Assembly (NCBI GenBank): GCA_965153355.1
Contig: OZ231128.1
Span: 4,154,001-4,218,000 of the forward strand
Direction: 5' to 3'
DNA: 64,000 bases
DNA from: Flaccisagitta enflata
Taxonomy: Eukaryota; Chaetognatha; Sagittoidea; Aphragmophora
Positions 56,766-64,000 of the stretch are shown in pieces. The position numbers were made by a program, and so were the translations under genes. The notes under the pieces are model-generated. The model made no database searches and was not told the origin of the DNA. It was given only the letters and a program-made list of their open reading frames with translations. Within the stretch, counting starts at the first letter, position 1, and each line of letters starts with the position of its first letter.

Positions 56766-56879
56766 GAGAAAACAAAGTTTTGCGACAGCATTACTATCTT
56801 GCAATTGCAGAAATAATCGTGATGAACCCATCCGATCATCAATAAGTCGAAACGAAACCAAAATCAACTGATGGCTTTA

Positions 56880-57900
56880 TTCACTGACAGAACCCCCCAA
56901 TAAGTTTACGGCAAAATAGCCGCAATAATAACAAAAATTGAAATTATGAATGTTCAAGTTGAAAACCCCCCAAAAAGTAAGCGGTAAATTGCATCAATTG
57001 GAGGGGATTTATGTGAATGTAAACTTTCGTCTTTGGATGAATTAATGAATTCTTTTTTTCCCGTCGGACACACGACTCGATCAATCAACCAAAAATCGCG
57101 AAACGGGAAGACCAAAAGACAAAAAAAAGGAAAAGAAAAATTTTTTGAAACAACAACAACAACAAAAACGAAAGCGGCAGGTGGCTGAAGAGAGAGAAAG
57201 AGAATATGTAAAGCGCTTCCCCTCTCTTCATCCTCATCAACGCGCGATTAACCATGATCAAATGCGGCAAAATGTAAGACCAACGATGGGCCCGATTGTA
57301 ATCATTTTATATGATCCATATAAATCAATCATAAACTAAAAGCCCGAAATTAGTGCTAAAACGCACCTCCTTTTGAGATCCCCAGGCCATAGCAAAGAGA
57401 GGACTCATACATCAAAACAGTATGGTACAGTATGGATGCGGAATGCGGTTTTTAAGCATAATTGACTTTTACCAAGCTTCCGGAAGAAAAAGAAAAGCCC
57501 GGGATTTATTGAACGACGACCGACCAACTGACTAGAAAAATCAACGCCTTGGTCCCATTCATACAAACGGTCTAACCATAAAATCAAAACCAAACGCGAC
57601 GGCACGTAGAGAGAGAGATAGAGAGAGAAAGAGATACAGATATATTTTCCTTGACTTTCATTCTTTCCTTTCCTCACGCGCGATAAAATATTTTCTTGCC
57701 GATTGCGATGAACCAAGATCACAACTTCATTTCCTATTTTTTTTTCTTCTTGTTTCATTTTCGGCCTTGAAATGAAGTAAAAATCATAAATTTTTTCTTC
57801 GCTCGAGCTTCCAAGTCATCTCCCTCGGGAAACCAATAATTAAAGCATCATGAAGAAGTAAGAATTAACTTTATTGTGTTAATGAATATTTTAAATGCGT
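56880..57900. other. No gene seen
   Basis: AT-rich unique sequence. A + frame at 57145-57339 and a - frame at 57405-57758 are open but have no splice, start or family support. Confidence 0.45.
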
Positions 57901-57908
57901 GTAAAACC

Positions 57909-58099
<191 letters not shown>

Positions 58100-58829
58100 C
58101 AGAAAGGAAGAAGGAACGAAAGAAAAGATGGGTCAAAGTGAGACGGGGTGTGCAAAAAAAAGTGACGGTTTCTTTCCGACCATATATCAAACCAATAGTT
58201 AAATGGAACTTCGACAACTGGGGCCGACATCCAGCAAACAGCTCGGTCTCTAAACTCGAGCATCAATTAAACGACCCTATCTGACCAAAAGCATGATGAA
58301 AGATGATTTGAGAGGCGAGGGAGGAAAAGCAATGGGTTGGGGAAAACCTAAAAGATCAGGAAAATGGAGGAAAAGGCGACAAACGGGTATGAGTCGGCAG
58401 TTGTGTTTCCGGCTGTAAACTTATAGAATTACTTCATCAGCAATTTGAATGGACTTCAAACCAGAGTCCAAACATGTTCTTGGGTTCGAATCTCTCATCT
58501 GCCCATCTGGTCAAAAATGCCAGAGTAGATAATCATCAATCGAAGAGACACACGCAGGTCTGGGGCTCGGAATCCGGGAGGCTCATTCCAGTCTTGAAAG
58601 TATCTTTTGACACGCGATATGCGAATCCGGTCCATGAATAAGTGTTTATGATATTCCGGAGCAACTGACTCCAAAACAGAACGAGAAAAGAACTTCCTTT
58701 TTTGTCTCGAAAATGTTTTGTTTATCGTTTCGAGTCGCGGATCCTGCCAAGGGGCAGAAACGTCGGCTCAACAAGAATGGAATGGATTTTCAATGGCAGA
58801 TGTTGAATGTTTTTATCGCTCCCATTAAA

Positions 58830-59198
58830 AGAACGTGCTTCCATCTGTTCTAAAAGGGCATTCATCGAATCTGGGCTGACGTCCTTTGTGATCGGCGCGC
58901 AATTGGGGGCACCGCCTCCCGCGCAGTCAAGATCCACGCTTCAAGTCCCGTTCAACGCCTCAACCCCTCGATCTTCACCGCGTCCGTCGCCGAGACCGTC
59001 ACCACGACCTTCGCCACGACCTTCGCCGAAAGCGTCACCGCGGAATACGCCCAAGGGGATACGTAAAGGGATTCAGTCGTTGTTCGCGCCGCGACAACCG
59101 TCGCCGAGGGCGTCACCAAAACCCAAAGACAAAATGGGAATCGCCGCTTCCACGCAAAATGAAGCCACGTTCAAAGACCCAGGTGGGGGCATGGAAAA
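58830..59198 (+). CDS. Ser/Pro-rich coding exon with SPRP repeats
   Basis: The + frame reads LKERASICSKRAFIESGLTS, then FVIGAQLGAPPPAQSRSTLQ, VPFNASTPRSSPRPSPRPSP and further SPRP repeats, ASPRNTPKGIRKGIQSLFAP, RQPSPRASPKPKDKMGIAAS. It ends at GAAAA then GTAAGC, in phase 2, and the intron runs into (AG)n. SP/TP and basic residues suggest a phosphorylated cytosolic tail. The 5' end is uncertain (candidate acceptors near 58828 and 58798). The opposite strand also has a fair 72-codon frame ending at 58722. It may belong to the TMEM117-type gene (the family has a Ser-rich C-terminal tail) or to another gene. Confidence 0.5.
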
Positions 59199-59216
59199 GT
59201 AAGCACTATGAAAGGG

Positions 59217-59321
<105 letters not shown>

Positions 59322-59566
59322 TTTGTAAAAAGATAGAATAGAATACGCTCACACACACCACGTAGAACACACATTGAATTACTTACTCACTCACTCACTC
59401 ACCACACTCACTCATACTCACACACACACACACGCAAAAATACATATACAAACACACTCTAAAACACATACTATGCCAACCTGGGGGGCAGGGGCATTAG
59501 CCGGACTAATTAGCTAAGAAGAGCCATGAATAATCTACCTGAGAAATTATGGGGCCCATGTGAATG

Positions 59567-59895
59567 TGGATGCCGATGCCGATGCCGATGCTGATGTAAC
59601 ATAAAACAGACTATTACCAACTTGTTCCACCTCTTTAACATCCTTTCTCTATTGATGCCATTTCTATCTTAACACCCCCCCCCCCTCCCCTCCCCCTGCC
59701 GATGCCGATGCCGATGCCGATGCCGATGCCGATATAGACTATATTCATCTGCCGATGCCGATGCCGATGCCGACTCTGTCAGTTTTTTTTCGATTGCCAA
59801 TTCCAATCCCACTACCCATCTGCCGATGCCGCTGCCGCCGCCGCTGCTGATTCTCTCTCTCTCTCTCTCTTCTTCTTCTTCTTCTTCTTCTTCTT

Positions 59896-59935
<40 letters not shown>
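59567..59935. repeat. (GCCGAT)n hexamer blocks, (CT)n and (CTT)n
   Basis: Several GCCGATGCCGAT blocks separated by unique spacers such as AACTTGTTCCACC, then CT and CTT runs at 59850-59932. Confidence 0.9.
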
Positions 59936-59937
<2 letters not shown>

Positions 59938-60257
59938 CTCTTCGAGCCTGAGCGACCGAGTGGCCCGTTAAAAACGCGATTGACTACTATCTAGAACATA
60001 TATATATCGGCGAGCGTTTTGGGTCATATCTCTAATAAAAATATAAAAATCATATAAAAATCAGTGAGATTCTGAAACTACATCGAATTTCTGATCTAGT
60101 GCCACCAACCGCGTTCTTGTAGCTCAATTCGTTTAGAAATGACGGGAAAAACAAGAACGCTACTTCAAATGAAAATGGCGGAAAAATTGAATTTTATTTC
60201 AATGCGAAATTTTGAACACATTGAAATCGGCCAAATAAGTGATTTCTTAGCATTACA

Positions 60258-60375
60258 GCCCCTGCCCAGCCACATTACGCTTCTGCCCGGCCACAATATA
60301 GCTTCCGCCCACCCTCATACTGTCCCTGCCCACCCACAAGCGACTACTTTTCGGCCGTGTATACGATCTTCTTAA
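60258..60375 (+). mobile_element. Hairpin-element 3' end, expanded GCCC repeat
   Basis: CCCCTGCCCAGCCACATTAC, GCTTCTGCCCGGCCAC, CCCTGCCCACCCACAAGCGA, CTACTTTTCGGCCGTGTATA, then CGATCTTCTT. The box is reduced to AGCGACT. Confidence 0.6.
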
Positions 60376-60489
60376 TTGTTGATAGTGTGTTCCTTCTTCC
60401 CATCCCCATTTCTCTCCATCCTTAGATTTGTCCTTGCATCACTGTACGTACATGCAAAAAAAGTTGAGTGTAATTTCGATATAAAAGTG

Positions 60490-60583
60490 CATCACCATCA
60501 TCATCATCATCATCATCATAGCAATCATTGTCTTCATCTTCATCATCTTCATCATATTCATCATCTTCATTAACTTCATCATC

Positions 60584-60614
<31 letters not shown>

Positions 60615-60730
60615 TCATCACAATCATTGTCTTCATCTTCATCATCTTTATCATCTTTATCATCTTCATCATCTTCATCAATATGATCATCAATGTCCTC
60701 GTCTTCGTAGTTGTCATCCTCCCCCTCCTC
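60490..60730. repeat. (CAT)n and (TCATCT)n repeats
   Basis: Imperfect CAT triplets with CTTCATCTTCAT blocks; the Met/Lys- and His-only frames are repeat artefacts. Confidence 0.95.
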
Positions 60731-61255
60731 CTCATCTTAATCATCAAATTCTCAGCCTCACCTCCTAATCCTAATAAACTAAAAGACTAATAACCTAATC
60801 AATTTTGTCTTTACTATTTACTCAGAAAATTCGGGTGTACGTATTCGAAGTTGTATTCGAAGTTGGTCCTCTTTTTTTTTCATCCCTTTATTCTTCAATC
60901 TAAACTGACCAGTCTAAAGAGTTGTCTTCCTGACATCATTATCAACGTCCGCCAATCAGAATCGCGTATTTGCAACTAAAGATGATAAATGCGCTTTTGA
61001 ATAAAGGAGACGATTTGAGCGAACGTTTACATTGTTGTCTGTTAAGTGAAAACAAAAGACACTTTTCCTCATTTCTTTTTGACTGGCGTAGATCCCAGAC
61101 AAACGGCTGGAAAGGGGAAGGCGATGAAGGTTAAGAAGAAGGAGAAAAGTGTACACTCCAATTGGGGGAGAAACCATTCTGATCAAGATTCAACCGGTTA
61201 CTTTTCTTCAGGTCCTAATATTTTTCTACAAAGAAAAGCTAAATACAACGTGTGT

Positions 61256-61600
61256 CCCCCCTGAAAACTGTAGCACCCCCACCTAAAGCTCTGACTAAAT
61301 ATATTACAAAAATTTTTTGGATAGAGAAAGGATGTTTATATCAATATAAATGACGCTACCAAAGCGATTTTTAAATTTTGTCTTCACACTAAAAATATAA
61401 CCTTCAAACATGTAAAAACAAGCTTTCTTCAAAAGTTTATAAAATCAAGGTTTTTCTTCTATAATTTCAAATTAGAGTGGAAATTGCAAAATCGTTCTAG
61501 TGGCGCCGCTTGTACAAATCTAAGCTACAATATACAGCTTATTATAAACAACTTATTACTGTATTTTGATCTGTAAGGGGGGTGCTACAGTTTTAGGGGG
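61256..61600. mobile_element. 345-bp inverted-repeat element
   Basis: CCCCCCTGAAAACTGTAGCA then CCCCC on the left faces GGGGTGCTACAGTTTTAGGGGG on the right. The interior is AT-rich and noncoding. The target duplication is unclear. Confidence 0.75.
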
Positions 61601-61626
61601 TTCACATCTTGTATTAACCCTTCTCT

Positions 61627-61777
<151 letters not shown>

Positions 61778-61989
61778 GTACATTCCTTTAAGAAGCTTGG
61801 CCCACTAACAAATGAAAGGGGGCGCGTAGGAAAACGTTTCCTACGGGCGTCTGAGTTAGTTTCTTACGGTTTGAAACGCGTCTGTTACCACGACTGACAA
61901 GAGAACACGTGGAAGTAATATGGGGAAGAAGTGCAACCTTTCAAATCAAATCAAGAACAGCAACAAAAGAGAAAAGCAAATGAAAAAGA

Positions 61990-61999
61990 AGAAGAAGAA

Positions 62000-62060
<61 letters not shown>

Positions 62061-62192
62061 ATGCACATAGTTCTTCAATTTCATGGTTGAATCTTTAAAG
62101 GCATTTCTAAAAATGAGAAGAAGAAGAAGAAGAAGAAGAAGAAGAAGAAGAAGAAGAAGAAGATGAAGAAGAAGAAGTTGGTACAAAATCAT

Positions 62193-62263
<71 letters not shown>
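61990..62263. repeat. (AG)n, (AAG)n and (CT)n microsatellites
   Basis: AG at 62005-62060, AAG at 62118-62177, CT at 62200-62263. The AG and CT blocks are inverted relative to each other and could pair across 140 bp. Confidence 0.95.
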
Positions 62264-62267
<4 letters not shown>

Positions 62268-62334
62268 ACGGCCGTTGGTATACGGTAAATGGTATATGGT
62301 ATTAGAGTTGCCAGGAGAGGGCGGTGGGGGGGGG

Positions 62335-62990
62335 TCAGTCGGCATCGGCGGCGGCATCGGCAGCGGCAGGTGTGAAGGACTTGAAGATGATGGGCTTATA
62401 GGTAGAGTTAGCGTCGGCAGCGGCAGCGGCAACGGTAAGCATAAGGACTATGGTCGTATGGGTAGAGTCGGCAGTGGCATCGGCAACGGCAGGAAGAAAG
62501 TTCACGATCATAGAATGTGCTGCAGCTGCGGCAGCGGCTGCGGCAGCGGCAGCGGTAATGACAGGCAGCAGTAGCAGATATGAAGGTAGAGTAAGCAATT
62601 GCAAGGACAGCAGCAGGAAGAGAGGTGATGGTCAGATGAGTGGAGTCGGCAGCGGCAGCGGCGGCGGCATCGGCAGCAGCAGATAAGAAAATGATTATAC
62701 AGCTATGAAGATTATGGGCACACAGGTAGAGTCGGCATCAGCATCGGCATTGGCAAGTAGGCCATATGGATGACATCTTCAGCGGCATCGGCAGCGGCAG
62801 CGGCAGCGGCAGCGGCAGCAGCAGAAGATAAGGGTTCAGTCGGCAAAGGCAGCGGTAGCGGAAGATAGGCAGATGGTTGTACAGCTATGAAGGTTATGGG
62901 CATACATACAGGTGGAGTTGGCATCGGCATCGGCAGCGGGATGGTGAAGGGTGATGGTTGTATGGGCTGAGATGGCAGCAGCATTGGCAG
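62335..62990. repeat. (GGCATC/GGCAGC)n minisatellite with ~100-bp higher-order period
   Basis: GGCATCGGCAGCGGCAGC blocks recur about every 100-110 bp, separated by related spacers of the form GTATGGGTAGAGTCGGCA / GATGGTTGTATGGGC. Confidence 0.85.
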
Positions 62991-63193
62991 AGGCAGGTGG
63001 GAAAGAGACAGAGAGGCTCCTCAGTAGATAGGAGAGTGGAGTTGATAAACGATGATCAGGAACAAGAAGGGAAAGAGAAACGATAAAGGAGATTACCAAC
63101 CTGGGGCTCCAACTGCTACGAACGGCACGTAAATTGCCAGGCAGCTGCGCTCATTCCACAATGCCCCTGCCCCCAGGCTGGCTTTTAAGTCCT

Positions 63194-63250
63194 AAAACAA
63201 GGCCAAGTAGGCCAATATGGTGCGACGCGTGCGTGGATCGTCGAACGAAA
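63194..63250 (-). mobile_element. Hairpin/GGCCTTGTT element, 3' end only
   Basis: AACAAGGCCAAGTAGGCCAA, TATGGTGCGACGCGTG, GATCGTCGAACGAA, then unrelated sequence. Confidence 0.75.
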
Positions 63251-63335
63251 GCGAGAGATAATTGATAATTGATGTGTTGTCCGTACAAATGATGACATTT
63301 GGTAATGAAAACTGTACATGGACATGGTAAAGTTT

Positions 63336-63457
<122 letters not shown>

Positions 63458-63617
63458 GAAACATACAGACAGAAAAACAGACAAACGATGGAAGTAGGCT
63501 AAAATTCGAGGATGTAAGCAGCGGAGAATGTGAGTTATGAAAGTAAGTATCGTAATTAGGCTGACACTATTTGCGTATGAATTCTTTCTCCCTATGCAAG
63601 CCCCCTTCCAAAGGGAG

Positions 63618-63738
63618 ACTCCTCCTGGATCCGCAGCCAAATCAAATCTTCCGTCATCGAGACTCGAAACCCGAAACTCGGATGTCAGCGCCAAAGCAAT
63701 CAGATCATCAGGAGATGGCGCATCCACGCCCAAACCGG
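63618..63738 (+). CDS. Short Ser-rich coding exon
   Basis: Acceptor CCTTCCAAAG ending at 63617 (alternative: CTATGCAAG ending at 63600), donor AAACCG then GTAAAT at 63739. With the phase left by the exon ending at 59198, the join reads MEK then ETPPGSAAKSNLPSSRLETR, NSDVSAKAIRSSGDGASTPK, P. The phase agreement and similar Ser/Pro/Lys composition suggest it follows that exon. It is short and the alternative acceptor is also open in another frame, so confidence is limited. Confidence 0.45.
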
Positions 63739-64000
63739 TAAATCACACGAACCGTGTTTCTTTTAGTCGACATCTCTGAATTGATCCCTCTTTCCTTGTT
63801 CCTCCTTTCTTTCCGTTCCTACCTTGTTGCGTGTAAGCGTCTTGAAACGACACTTTTCAAATTGTCCATCCATTTCTGTTGTGGAAATAGCGCCCTTGCC
63901 AAACCATACGCAATTAAAGGCTCATACTAATTTCTATTTCGTTCAACCACACTATGTTCATTCTTAAAGATGCTCAATCATTCTTTCCTACCTACCTTCC

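Noticed and set aside
58445-58505. tRNA-Sec-like sequence (GACTTCAAACC and GGGTTCGAATC)
   Set aside because: Anticodon-arm and T-arm-like pieces exist, but no acceptor stem or D arm could be found upstream, so no cloverleaf forms.
58735-58775. Penelope 3' motif (CCTGCCAAGGGGCAGAAACGTCGG-like)
   Set aside because: It resembles a terminal motif of some Penelope elements, but there is no GIY-YIG or RT sequence beside it. Too short to call.
58722-58937. - strand coding exon opposite the SPRP exon
   Set aside because: The frame is fair but has no clear splice sites. The + frame has SP repeats and a donor, so it is preferred, though not with certainty.

Overview
The window is eukaryotic nuclear DNA: exons with matched splice phases, long introns, very dense simple repeats and many short non-autonomous transposons. 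The best protein match, a TMEM117-type membrane protein, together with a Penelope-type GIY-YIG remnant, points to an animal (an invertebrate rather than a vertebrate). I cannot name the species. No rRNA, credible tRNA, CRISPR array, operon or bacterial gene was seen.

Coding layout. On the + strand a chain of exons can be joined with matching phases: about 19.3-20.67 kb (Thr/Asp/Gly-rich), possibly 30.07 kb, 31.75-32.02 kb, 33.16-34.35 kb, 43.61-43.75 kb and 44.03-44.26 kb. The last two encode the recognisable N-terminal core of TMEM117. The earlier ones would form a very long low-complexity N-terminal extension, or belong to another gene. Two Ser/Pro-rich + exons lie at 58.8-59.2 and 63.6-63.7 kb. 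On the - strand there are a multi-exon gene running off the left edge (2234 down to 1), a first exon at 14.24-14.00 kb, a first exon of a single-pass membrane protein at 36.72-36.20 kb, a short internal exon at 40.69-40.56 kb, and a weaker acidic candidate near 26 kb.

Everything else is repeats. (1) Microsatellites and minisatellites, including a 2.8 kb array of a ~53-bp unit (4.24-7.07 kb) with a 159-bp higher-order period. (2) TA-flanked mariner/pogo-like palindromic MITEs. (3) hAT-like MITEs with perfect 8-bp target duplications. (4) Three copies of a ~515-bp MITE with 9-bp target duplications. (5) A fold-back family with a minisatellite core. (6) A Penelope 3' end at 49.16-49.81 kb. (7) About 25 copies or fragments of a short element that begins with a hairpin after a T-run and ends in GGCCTTGTT.

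The last family is the most interesting object here. The hairpin arm of each copy is also complementary to a box near its 3' end. At least seven different arm/box pairs occur, and the two sides change together. The interior differs between copies and is often a private minisatellite. This looks like compensatory evolution of a structured mobile element, and I do not recognise it as a named family.
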